Shown one piece after another: positions 1-6,909 of a stretch of 43,988 nucleotides of DNA. How positions within the stretch are numbered: the first letter of the stretch is position 1; the number at the start of each line of letters is the position of its first letter. The position numbers and the translations under genes are program-made. The stretch is taken from the NCBI GenBank assembly GCA_964606665.1, contig CAZSHS010000035.1, forward strand, positions 1 to 43,988, read 5' to 3'. Below the pieces are notes generated by a model. The model was not told where the DNA came from. It ran no database searches and saw nothing but the letters and a program-made list of their open reading frames with translations. Origin of the DNA: Aved-18 sp964606665 (GTDB taxonomy: Bacteria > Cyanobacteriota > Vampirovibrionia > Obscuribacterales > Obscuribacteraceae).

Positions 1-29
1 AGCAGCCATCGCAATAGTTTTAGTTTCAT
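1..29 (-). CDS. 5-prime end of the secreted beta-helix zincin gene (fragment)
   Basis: This is the first nine codons or so of the large secreted protein whose full copy ends the window (start at 43510). It starts at the ATG whose complement lies at 27-29, preceded by GGAG six bases upstream. It is cut by the window edge and continues on the circle at 43481. Confidence 0.8.
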
Positions 30-56
30 TTTATTCTCCATATTGGAGTTGATTTG

Positions 57-84
57 CATGCTCCTTATTTTCCAAAAGAGCATG
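57..84 (-). promoter_or_regulatory. Stem-loop in the leader of the beta-helix zincin gene
   Basis: CATGCTC pairs with GAGCATG across a 14-base loop, about 30 bases before the start of the large secreted protein. The paralogous gene at 2091-4805 has an equivalent stem-loop (4842-4857) at the same distance, which suggests a conserved mRNA leader structure. No T-tract follows on the minus strand, so it is not a simple terminator. Confidence 0.4.
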
Positions 85-103
85 ACGGTTAGTTTTATAG
101 AGA

Positions 104-149
104 GAAAAAGCTGTCGGGATGCCACCTCGGTGAAGAGACTTCACACAGC
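104..149 (-). terminator. Probable terminator after the small membrane protein gene
   Basis: Read leftward, GCTGT (145-149 complement) pairs with ACAGC (110-115 complement) around an inner stem GTGAAG/CTTCAC, followed by TTTTTC. The hairpin begins at the very end of the membrane-protein gene and would separate it from the next leftward gene. A second copy is at 43585-43630. Confidence 0.5.
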
Positions 150-611
150 CTTATATTTAAAAAATCCGAGTTTCATCACCATTTTTTGAATTAACGGCAG
201 AAGAAGACTCGCGAAAACGAGGACCAATGCGCCATACAAGGGACGATATCCATCGATATAAGAGAAAGGTCCGCCTAACGCAAATGCCCAAACCGGAAAG
301 CAAATTATGCTTGCCAGAACATGGAATCGCTTGGAGCAGTCTTCGTTTTGTTGAGCTTCACCAGGAATATAGATAACGTAAAGTGGACACATCGCCCAGA
401 TTACGCCAAATATAATCCATGATAGAAGCTCTATATGGACCGGATCTTCGGCAATCATTCCAGTTGCAGCCGCATAACCGGCTAGCAATGGCGCTGGCAC
501 GAACTTTATTATCCGGTCGAAATAAACATCACGCCCCGGCACTTGAGGATGCGGTGGCGTGGTAGGATCAGCTACTGACGTACCCGTTTTAGCTTGATTG
601 GATTCTTTCAT
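141..611 (-). CDS. Small multi-span membrane protein, holin-like position
   Basis: This 156-residue protein has a Pro/Thr-rich soluble N-terminus of about 30 residues, then roughly four hydrophobic segments (near residues 36-52, 62-82, 95-115 and 122-146). I do not recognise the family. It starts 10 bases after the GH25 lysozyme stop on the same strand, so the two are probably co-transcribed. A small membrane protein paired with a signal-less lysozyme resembles a phage holin/endolysin arrangement, but that role is inferred from position and size only. The third-position-only differences from its right-end copy show that the protein sequence is under selection. Confidence 0.75.
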   Translation of the reverse strand: MKESNQAKTGTSVADPTTPPHPQVPGRDVYFDRIIKFVPAPLLAGYAAATGMIAEDPVHIELLSWIIFGVIWAMCPLYVIYIPGEAQQNEDCSKRFHVLASIICFPVWAFALGGPFSYIDGYRPLYGALVLVFASLLLPLIQKMVMKLGFFKYKAV

Positions 612-621
612 CGAAGCACAA

Positions 622-1278
622 TTAAGCTTGAACAGTTAGCTTCATAAGATCAGAGCGTGTGCCCTGAAACCAATTGAGATCGACTGAACCGGTTGGAACA
701 CCAGTCACCTTGCCAGTCTCGCTATATTGCCAAAAATCCCACCTGCTCCAAGGTGCAGGAACTTTAGGTTTTGAAACCTGATAATTTGCAACCCAAAGCA
801 AATAGTTTTTCAGAAACGCATCATTACCCAACACATCGCCAGGAAAGCTGGAGCTGAGATAAATGATGGGTTTAATGCCCAGTGCAGCTTCCACCGCATC
901 AAGCCATTGCCGAACTATGGCAATGCGCTTTTTGAGTGAAAGACTACGCCAGGATTCTGGCACTTCCAAATCGAGCACAGGAGGCAAATCGCCTACCTCA
1001 AGCCGACCTTGAACAGCCAAAAAATTCGATACCTGGTTTTCAACTACAGATCTGGGACGAAAAAAGTGGTAAGAACCTCTTACAATCCCGTTCTTCTTAG
1101 TCTCGCTCCAGTTATATGCAAAGCGACGATCTACAAATGTTGAAGCTTCTGTCGCTTTTAGAAAAGCAAATACAACGCCTGCTGCAGCACATTTGTCCCA
1201 CTCCACCGCATTTTGATGGTGTGAAACATCTATGCCAAACAAGCGTGAATCTGCTTTGTTAGATTTGCGTTTTTTCAA
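622..1278 (-). CDS. GH25 lysozyme (N-acetylmuramidase)
   Basis: The 218-residue protein is nearly all one glycoside hydrolase family 25 domain: the N-terminal FGIDVSHHQ motif carries a conserved Asp (D17), and the acidic pair D103/E105 lies in PPVLDLE. GH25 enzymes cut the MurNAc-GlcNAc bond of peptidoglycan. There is no signal peptide, so export would need a holin, lysis or another route. The start is TTG with no strong ribosome site, the only convincing start before the domain. It is followed 10 bases later by a small membrane protein. Upstream lies a strong hairpin that recurs next to a decayed lysozyme copy at about 4934-5160. A lysozyme for wall remodelling during conjugation is an alternative role. 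Confidence 0.92.
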   Translation of the reverse strand: MKKRKSNKADSRLFGIDVSHHQNAVEWDKCAAAGVVFAFLKATEASTFVDRRFAYNWSETKKNGIVRGSYHFFRPRSVVENQVSNFLAVQGRLEVGDLPPVLDLEVPESWRSLSLKKRIAIVRQWLDAVEAALGIKPIIYLSSSFPGDVLGNDAFLKNYLLWVANYQVSKPKVPAPWSRWDFWQYSETGKVTGVPTGSVDLNWFQGTRSDLMKLTVQA

Positions 1279-1288
1279 AGCAGTATCT

Positions 1289-1445
1289 TTCTTTTTGTTG
1301 GTTGAAGATTATTGAAAATCGTTCGTTTGACGAACGACATATAGAGAACAAAAGAAGCCAGGTCGATTTAAGTTGGTTAATTTACCTGGCTTACGTTGCT
1401 CTCTATCAGGCTTGAAACGTCAACTGCTTACTAAATATTTCTCTT
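1289..1445. repeat. Lysozyme upstream region, copy 1 of a duplicated segment
   Basis: This segment, upstream of the lysozyme gene, matches 5041-5195 closely. Both contain the palindrome GTTCG/CGAAC (or its near copy) within CGTTTGACGAACG, a large hairpin, and similar flanks. It marks a duplication of the lysozyme locus. The remainder of the gap to 1590 shows nothing else I can identify. Confidence 0.8.
1341..1406 (-). promoter_or_regulatory. Large two-step hairpin upstream of lysozyme
   Basis: The outer arms ATAGAGAACAA and TTGCTCTCTAT and the inner arms AAGCCAGGT and ACCTGGCTT enclose a 20-base AT-rich loop. The structure lies 63-128 bases before the lysozyme start and has no T-tract. The other copy (5094-5157) has a perfect outer stem. 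It is probably a leader structure or protein-binding site. Confidence 0.55.
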
Positions 1446-1590
1446 AGTGAAGATGACTTCTCTATTTCTTTGGTAATCCATGAGAGCTGAATTAGTTGGA
1501 ACTCCTCTGAAAATAGCCGTATAATCAATATCCTTAATTCAACTAGTTTGCAAAATTGTAATAGCCGTCATACATAAACTCCTATCAAAC

Positions 1591-2043
1591 ATGATCAAAT
1601 ACTCCCTGGCCTTGGCTTTATTACTTGTTTATTGCCCTATGACGCAAGCAAACTCTAATTTGCCTCCGGACATACATGAATGCGGGGCAGCTCCCTATCC
1701 TAATTGCCCAAATGGTCCCCATGTGCGGATTTTTTTTGATCAATTTGGAATGGATCATCCCCAGGCTCTTTCTGTATTTTTCATAGACAAATCAGAAAAA
1801 GGATATTTTAGAGATCTTAAACCTATAAAAAAAATCGATTTTCAAAAAAACTGGTCACAAGCCAAGGTTAAAAACGAAACCTATTCGTTCTGGGGTGAAT
1901 ATTCTTTTGAACGAGTAGAGCAAATTAGAGAAAGATATTTCATCAGTATTCGTTATAAAAGAAATTTCCTAAAAGCATACAAAATAGTTGGACCAAATAT
2001 AAATAATCCGGATTGGATTGAATTAGAAACCGAGGAGAAGTAA
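1591..2043 (+). CDS. Exported protein of unknown function
   Basis: This 150-residue protein has a clear signal peptide (MIKYSLALALLLVYCPMTQA) with likely cleavage after residue 20-21. The mature part carries two early cysteines (a possible disulfide) and alternating charged/aromatic segments. No family is recognised. It is the only rightward gene among leftward neighbours and converges on the large beta-helix zincin gene, with a shared hairpin overlapping its own stop codon. No strong Shine-Dalgarno sequence is visible before the ATG. Confidence 0.65.
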   Translation: MIKYSLALALLLVYCPMTQANSNLPPDIHECGAAPYPNCPNGPHVRIFFDQFGMDHPQALSVFFIDKSEKGYFRDLKPIKKIDFQKNWSQAKVKNETYSFWGEYSFERVEQIRERYFISIRYKRNFLKAYKIVGPNINNPDWIELETEEK

Positions 2044-2059
2044 AACTACTTCTCCTCGG
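2030..2059. terminator. Convergent hairpin between two genes
   Basis: CCGAGGAGAAG (2030-2040) and CTTCTCCTCGG (2049-2059) form a perfect 11-base-pair stem with an 8-base loop. The stem starts inside the last codons of the rightward exported protein and lies 31 bases beyond the stop of the leftward zincin gene. Only weak T-rich sequence follows on either side, so it is probably a bidirectional terminator. Confidence 0.65.
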
Positions 2060-2090
2060 CAATTAGTTTAATTAGCGATTCCCTTTTTGT

Positions 2091-4805
2091 TTAAGGACAA
2101 CCACCAGGCCAATAACCATTCATCCAGGTATTTACATTAGCCATATATCCTAAATTAGGAGGACTAATATTGTACCTGTTGGTAAATTCAGCGTTGTTGA
2201 GTGGAAGGTCATAAACAGTAAATCCAGAGCATGTTTGAAATGCAAAGGCGAACATTTCCGAATCAACTGGCTGAGTACCGATGTACACGGCTGACAAGGT
2301 AATCCATGGATTACCATCCGCAGAACGATTATTGCAAAAGTTCATCTCGTTGAACACCTGCATGCAAGTAGGTGACTGAGGAAGGGTTGGATAGTTACCT
2401 TTCATATTGTTCATATCTGCAGTGTAAGCACTAATGAAACCAGCTGTACCTTGCGGGTTTCCATTAAATGCGTTTACCAAATGACCCATTTCATGATTCA
2501 ATGCTCCTTTGAGGAAAAGAGTAATGTCATCACCTGCAGAACCTTTTTGCTCAAAAACCATCGCTAACTTCTTCGATGAAATCGAGTATCCTCGCGCCTC
2601 AATGCCAACTGTAGTCATGGGAGCGAAGAAAGTATTATAATCCGCAGCTTTAGTGAAGATGTAAATGTTCGTGCCACTCAAAGACGTTTTAAAAGTCGGC
2701 GGGAGAACGGTTACACCATCTTTCAGAGATGTCTCTCTTGTGGTTTGAGAATCTGGATTTGCACAGTTCCAATAAGCATTGGGCCAACTGGCGCCAATAC
2801 GATATTGCTGGCAAGTAATGTTATTCAGCTTCATCCGTCCATCTAATCCGCCTGCGGAAAGAGTCGTTCCACCACCAACTTTTATGATGTTGTTGATGTT
2901 CAGGGTATCCGTTCCATTAGCATAATAAGCGGTAAATTTACCTCCAGTACCATTACCAAATCCTTGAGCAAGAATTGTAGAAGAGGGGTCTAGAGATGAA
3001 ACGTAAGAATAGAAGTAAATTTCTCCACCGTTACCATTACCAGCTAGCGCAGAGGCATTGAGCGCATTAGCTGTCTTAATATTAACGGGAGAGGACGAAA
3101 CAAGAATGGTACCACCATTGCCACCAGCAGAACCGCCTTTGGCAGAAAATGATACTTGACCAACTCCAGTCGCCGTGCCGATATTGAGGCCTACGCTTCC
3201 TGGATAAAATTGAATCGCTTTGGGAACATTCATCGTTACGTCGCCAAGCACAGCATTGCCTGTCCCGACGCTGGATGCATTCGCAGTAACAGTTAAGGTC
3301 GAGCTACTGCTAAGTGTTAGGGCGCTAGAAGAAAAATAAACAGTACCACCATTTCCATTACCACTGGTTGGCCCATTGGCCGACAAAGTGATGGTTGGCG
3401 AATTGAATGTAAACTTATCACTGAAGATAGAAACATCGCCTCCTGTGCCGGTTGTCGCGTTAGCATCAATAGCAACGTTTCCTGTTCCAGTGAACTGAAG
3501 TCCAGTAACTCCTGAATAACTGCCACTGTAACCTATCTGCACAAGATGACTGACAGTGCCTCTTGCTTGAATAGTTACAGTTTTGTTATTGAAGTTAATC
3601 GGATAAGCCGATATGTTCAAAACACTGTAATCGCCATTAGCTGATACTGTAAGTGGAGAATTGGCTCCTGCCACGGTCAGATTACCAGACTTCTGGAAGA
3701 AGTTTACATAGTTCACCTGAAGATTTCGGTTATTAATACCACCGGTGAAGTTGAAACTTAAACCACCTTTAGGAAACATTCCAATGAAGGTAGTTCCTGG
3801 AGCCGAGCTAACCCCATTTCCATCAGCTTTAACTTGAAGTCCAGAAGCTCCTGCCAAATTAAGAGTAGACGCGGCGATATCAACACCATGAAAATAACCA
3901 CTAGTTGTTTGACTCGCCGAAATAATTGTTCCATTCACAGTTGTTACTGTGGTTGCATTCAATACGATTCTTCCAGCCCCTTGGGTGGAAGTTCCGTCGG
4001 CAGAAAGTGATCCTGTTGGAAGAGTTATAGTTCCACCAGGTGCATCCAGAACGAGAATTCCTGAACGCGAAGCACTGCTTGATACCACCAAATTACTCAT
4101 AGCGGTAACTTTGATACCAGCAGCAGGGCCACTACTGACATAAATGCCGTTAGGCATATAGTAAGGGTCTGTACCACCGCCAGTCGTTGACTGAACGCTC
4201 AAGTTCCCAGAGCTATTTGCTCCAGTTCCACCAATAGTAAACTGGGTAGCCCCGCCTGCGGTATTGGCACGAATTTCAATACCTGCTGTAGTTGTGGAAC
4301 CATTATTCTTAACGTTTCCGACTTTGATGTTTTTAGTAGCGGTCAACATAATATTGCCGCCAAAAGATCCATCCCCATTATTTGAAGTCACATCTGATAG
4401 TGTCAAAGCACCATTTGTAGCTTCGACTTGAACTCCATAATCAGAAGTAATTATTCCTGAAGTTACAGCAGTTCCTTTGAGAATTGTATTCAAATAGCTA
4501 TTAACGGTGCCAGTCAGATTTATTGCACCACTATTAGCAGTTAAATTCACGAAACCAGTTTGAGAGGTTAACGACTTTCCATTGATAGAAGATGCTGTGA
4601 TAGATATGTTGCCCGTAGCAGTCACATCATTCGAAATCGTACAGGACGTGTCATTAATGGTGACATTTCCTGAAACACTGCCGGATAATCCAGCGCAGTT
4701 TCCTGTGTAATCGGCTCTTGCGGGTGTTGCAAAAGTACCTATCATGGCGCTCAGACCCAAGGCTACTAATAAGCCTATGGATCTCTTTGTGTTTTGTCTT
4801 TTCAT
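2091..4805 (-). CDS. Secreted beta-helix protein with C-terminal lethal-factor-like zinc protease domain
   Basis: The 904-residue protein starts with a signal peptide ending near TPARA (about residue 31); AGGAAAG sits before the ATG. Residues 35 to about 640 are short Gly/Asn/Ser/Thr-rich repeats typical of a right-handed parallel beta-helix of filamentous-haemagglutinin type. Residues 660-904 form a distinct domain with HEMGH at 771-775 and a downstream Glu in DSEMFAFAF (E850). The HExxH...E(x)FAxAF layout is that of anthrax lethal factor-like gluzincins. It is a paralogue of the protein at 40547-43510, sharing the N-terminus, the CQQ-R-G-W linker and the protease domain. It is probably a surface or released protease on a beta-helix stalk. 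The substrate is unknown. Confidence 0.8.
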   Translation of the reverse strand: MKRQNTKRSIGLLVALGLSAMIGTFATPARADYTGNCAGLSGSVSGNVTINDTSCTISNDVTATGNISITASSINGKSLTSQTGFVNLTANSGAINLTGTVNSYLNTILKGTAVTSGIITSDYGVQVEATNGALTLSDVTSNNGDGSFGGNIMLTATKNIKVGNVKNNGSTTTAGIEIRANTAGGATQFTIGGTGANSSGNLSVQSTTGGGTDPYYMPNGIYVSSGPAAGIKVTAMSNLVVSSSASRSGILVLDAPGGTITLPTGSLSADGTSTQGAGRIVLNATTVTTVNGTIISASQTTSGYFHGVDIAASTLNLAGASGLQVKADGNGVSSAPGTTFIGMFPKGGLSFNFTGGINNRNLQVNYVNFFQKSGNLTVAGANSPLTVSANGDYSVLNISAYPINFNNKTVTIQARGTVSHLVQIGYSGSYSGVTGLQFTGTGNVAIDANATTGTGGDVSIFSDKFTFNSPTITLSANGPTSGNGNGGTVYFSSSALTLSSSSTLTVTANASSVGTGNAVLGDVTMNVPKAIQFYPGSVGLNIGTATGVGQVSFSAKGGSAGGNGGTILVSSSPVNIKTANALNASALAGNGNGGEIYFYSYVSSLDPSSTILAQGFGNGTGGKFTAYYANGTDTLNINNIIKVGGGTTLSAGGLDGRMKLNNITCQQYRIGASWPNAYWNCANPDSQTTRETSLKDGVTVLPPTFKTSLSGTNIYIFTKAADYNTFFAPMTTVGIEARGYSISSKKLAMVFEQKGSAGDDITLFLKGALNHEMGHLVNAFNGNPQGTAGFISAYTADMNNMKGNYPTLPQSPTCMQVFNEMNFCNNRSADGNPWITLSAVYIGTQPVDSEMFAFAFQTCSGFTVYDLPLNNAEFTNRYNISPPNLGYMANVNTWMNGYWPGGCP

Positions 4806-4841
4806 TTTCTTTCCTATTTCTAGGGGTTGATTTTTGTTCCT

Positions 4842-4857
4842 GCAAGCAAAAGCTTGC
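4842..4857 (-). promoter_or_regulatory. Leader stem-loop of the 904-residue zincin gene
   Basis: GCAAGC-AAAA-GCTTGC forms a perfect 6-base-pair stem with a 4-base loop about 37 bases before the start codon. It is equivalent in place to the stem-loop at 57-84 before the paralogous gene. No T-tract follows on the minus strand. Confidence 0.4.
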
Positions 4858-4933
4858 TAAAACTAGCTGTTCATCAAAGTTTCGATAAGTGCTCGAAGTA
4901 GAGCATTTCTACACTCTAGAGATTTAAATTAGA

Positions 4934-5040
4934 ATGGCACAGTAATCTTAAGAAGATCGGATCGTGTGCCTTTAAATCAATTGAGATCGACTGAACCGGT
5001 TGGAACACCAGTCACTTTGCCGGTCTCGCTATATTGCATC
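4934..5040 (-). pseudogene. Remnant of a second GH25 lysozyme gene
   Basis: Read leftward, this encodes TGKVTGVPTGSVDLN and then a TGA (4977-4979) where the intact lysozyme at 622-1278 has TGG (Trp). The continuing FKGTRSDL tail is still readable. Only the last 35 or so codons survive. Immediately upstream, at about 5038, the sequence jumps to the intact gene's upstream region, so about 560 bases of coding sequence were deleted. It is a decayed duplicate, now sitting upstream of the 904-residue zincin gene. Confidence 0.88.
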
Positions 5041-5195
5041 TTTCTTCTGTTGATTGCAGATTAGTAAAAATCGCTCGTTTGACGAACGACATTTAGAGAG
5101 CAAAAGAAGCCAGGTCGATTTAAGTTGGTTAATTTACCTGGCTTACGTTGCTCTCTATTAGGTTTAGATCGGCAATCGCTTACTAATAGTTCTCT
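5041..5195. repeat. Lysozyme upstream region, copy 2
   Basis: This is the counterpart of 1289-1445, including the palindromic CGTTTGACGAACG and the hairpin. It lies directly beside the lysozyme remnant, in the same order and orientation as the intact copy, which shows that the whole locus was duplicated before one gene collapsed. Confidence 0.82.
5094..5157 (-). promoter_or_regulatory. Large two-step hairpin, second copy
   Basis: TAGAGAGCAA pairs perfectly with TTGCTCTCTA, and inside it AAGCCAGGT pairs with ACCTGGCTT around a 20-base loop identical to copy 1. The structure remains better paired than copy 1 although its lysozyme gene is dead, so it may have its own function, for example as a leader for the zincin gene or a protein-binding site. 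Confidence 0.55.
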
Positions 5196-5734
5196 CAGAA
5201 GAAAAGACTCTCACTGGAGATGCTCCACCATGCCACACTTTGGCATTTAATTGGACTTGGAAAACGTCTTCCTTTATCCTTATTTTATTGGCGGGGCCTC
5301 CGAGCGATCTGTGAGTAGGTTGAATGACCCAGAGTAGCGAAAGGCCCTGTCTTCTTTCTTTTAAAATCGACTCATAGTTCCTGCGAGATTGCAAGCGTGC
5401 AAACTCGCGAATATGGAACTTTTGCACCTTTCGAGCAGTTATCGATTAGATTGGGTTATTCAAAACTTCTACCTCGCTAAGCTGCGCGAGCCAGTTTGAC
5501 CTCTTTAAATCCAATTTACCAAAATCACCAAAATGCTCTCACACAGTGGATTTCAGATAGATAAAGATATGAAAATATCGTAGAAAACCTTGCACCATAA
5601 TTGATACCAGTTAAATACAGTTGAGTTAATTTGACAACAATGTTTTTTACCTATCATTTTTGTCACTTTTATTACGGCAGAACCTAAAGAAACAATAAAG
5701 ACGCCACTCTTAAGAGATCTCAAGAACCTCTCCC
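5196..5734. other. Gene-poor stretch
   Basis: No convincing gene is seen. A leftward GTG-started frame of 87 codons (5164-5427) has no proper ribosome site and no recognisable family, and I do not call it. A possible weak rightward promoter (TTGACA at 5631-5636, TATCAT at 5652-5657, 15-base spacing) has no gene downstream. Confidence 0.4.
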
Positions 5735-5776
5735 ATGAGCGGTAATGACATCACCGGTGATGTCACTACCGCTCAT
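5735..5776. repeat. 42-base near-perfect palindrome
   Basis: The arms ATGAGCGGTA-TGACATCACC and their complement meet at ACCGGT (centre 5755/5756), with a single mismatch (A at 5745 against C at 5766). There is no loop, so it is an excellent two-fold DNA-binding site or cruciform. It lies beyond the ssb terminator and away from any start codon. Terminator function is unlikely because ssb already has a better hairpin. Confidence 0.75.
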
Positions 5777-5799
5777 CTAAAAAGAATCGGCGGAATCAC

Positions 5800-5832
5800 G
5801 AACAAATAAAAGCAGGGGCTTGCGCCCCTGCC
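5800..5832 (-). terminator. ssb intrinsic terminator
   Basis: Read leftward, GCAGGGGC-GCAA-GCCCCTGC is followed by TTTTATTTG. This is a strong GC stem of 8 pairs with a 4-base loop 14 bases beyond the ssb stop. Confidence 0.88.
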
Positions 5833-5845
5833 TATAAGAGTCTTG

Positions 5846-6238
5846 CTAGGCTGACTTTTTCCTTGGCTTGGACTCTTGGATTTCCGCTACCACTGATTCC
5901 TCGTTAGCGACTGGTTTCTTGCCGCAGAGAAAGAAGCTCGTAAGCCTAATCACTGGCTTGGTTATCTGCATTTTAATGCCGTTTTCCTCCTTCATGTAAG
6001 TGGTCGAAGAAAGCCTGCCAGCCAAAACCACCTCGCGTCCTTTAGTGATAGTTTTTTGCACCCGATCAGCCAGTCCTTCCCAGGCATCAACATCAAACCA
6101 AAGAGTGATTGGCTGCTCCAAATTGGGAGAAAATTCTTTGACCGCGATGGAAAATTTGGCTAATCTTTTGCCAGTGTCGAAGACTTTGACTGTAGGATTT
6201 TTGCCGATGTGTCCGACTACAGAGACGAAGTTATTCAT
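5846..6238 (-). CDS. ssb: Single-stranded DNA-binding protein
   Basis: The 130-residue protein is a short SSB: the OB-fold spans residues 1 to about 108 (MNNFVSVVGHIGKNP start, FSIAV, LWFDVDAWEGLAD, KGREVVLAGRLSS). A short charged tail ends KPRKKSA. The canonical acidic DDDIPF-like tip is absent, so interaction with host SSB partners may be altered. It would coat single strands during plasmid replication and transfer. AGGAG lies about 10 bases before the ATG. It has its own terminator, so it is monocistronic. A decayed inverted copy lies head-to-head at 6393-6770. Confidence 0.93.
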   Translation of the reverse strand: MNNFVSVVGHIGKNPTVKVFDTGKRLAKFSIAVKEFSPNLEQPITLWFDVDAWEGLADRVQKTITKGREVVLAGRLSSTTYMKEENGIKMQITKPVIRLTSFFLCGKKPVANEESVVAEIQESKPRKKSA

Positions 6239-6392
6239 AAGATGTCACTCCTGTGGTGTGTTTTTGTGTGCACAAAAGAGCGCGTAGCGACTTGATTTCA
6301 AATCTGCGAAGCACCCTGTAAGGGTCGATTTGAGGTCAAGGAAGTGCAGTGCTAAATTGGCACAACTAAAACCGGCACAGGGGTAGACAGCT

Positions 6393-6770
6393 ATGAATAA
6401 CAAAGTCGATGCGGTCGGGCATAGGCAAGAATCCCTATGTGTCAAAGTCTTCGATATAAAGGCTGGCAAAAGATTGCCAATTAAACCAAGCGGTCAAAAG
6501 AAAAATCTCAAATAATGGAGCAAGCCAAATACTCTTATTGATGTTGATGCAACGGAAGAATGGCTCAGGGTGCTAAAAACTAAACATAAGATGCGAGGTG
6601 GTGATGTGGCAAGGCTAATTAGAACCATTTACAAAAAGAGGAAAACGGATAAAGCAGATAACTAAGCTGAGATAAAGCAAACGAGCTTCAATAGCGGCAA
6701 GAACCAGCGAAATGAGGATGCAGAAAAGCGGAAATATAAAAGATGTCCAGGACAAGGATATTTTGTCAGC
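6393..6770 (+). pseudogene. Decayed inverted copy of ssb
   Basis: The sequence begins ATGAATAAC as ssb does, and reads VGH...VKVFD..AGKRL before the frame breaks at a TAA. Another frame then gives IDVDATEEWL (compare FDVDAWEGLA), VLK.., GDVARL (EVVLAGRL) and TIYKKRK (TTYMKEE). The end retains GCGGCAAGAA, AGCGGAAAT and GTCAGCCG in the order found at the ssb 3-prime end. Several small indels and stops make it non-functional. The DNA resemblance is clear throughout, so this is a true duplicate and not chance. Confidence 0.85.
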
Positions 6771-6838
6771 CGCAAGACTATTAGCAGGGGCGCAAGTTCT
6801 TGCTACCAATGGGGAGCGATTCCGCCGCACAAATAAAA

Positions 6839-6876
6839 GAAATAAAAAGAATCGGGGACGGCTTCAGCCGCCCCCG
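6839..6876 (-). terminator. Intrinsic terminator of the sigma-factor gene
   Basis: Read leftward, GGGGG-CGGC-TGAA-GCCG-T-CCCC is followed by a T-rich tract (ATTCTTTTTATTTC). It lies about 35 bases past the sigma-factor stop. Confidence 0.8.
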
Positions 6877-6909
6877 TTCCACAGTCATATTCAAATAGAT
6901 TTTAATCAA

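Larger units (their letters stand above)
1..507. repeat. Terminal direct repeat, left copy
   Basis: These bases recur at the right end of the window (43482-43988). The first 392 bases are identical. The remaining 115 differ at 11 positions (393, 399, 402, 423, 432, 450, 453, 489, 492, 498, 507), all in the third codon position of the membrane-protein gene, so the protein is unchanged. The simplest reading is an overlap closing a circular molecule, with two sequence variants (strain mixture or a diverged second copy) captured at the ends. Features in the right copy duplicate those described here. Confidence 0.95.
5800..6850. repeat. Decaying head-to-head inverted duplication of the ssb locus
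   Basis: The two ATG codons (6238 leftward, 6393 rightward) face away from a centre near 6316. On both sides one reads the same series: CACAGG(A/G)G before the ATG, the SSB coding sequence, the GCAGGGGCGCAAG terminator stem (5812-5831 inverted, about 6785-6797 direct), then GATTCCGCCG and AAAAAGAATC. Near the centre, CTTGATTTCAAATC (6289-6302 area) faces GATTTGAGGTCAAG. One arm is intact and the other has rotted. Confidence 0.85.

Noticed and set aside
5164..5427. Leftward 87-codon frame starting at GTG
   Set aside because: No properly spaced ribosome site, no family, and its end runs into the duplicated lysozyme upstream region.
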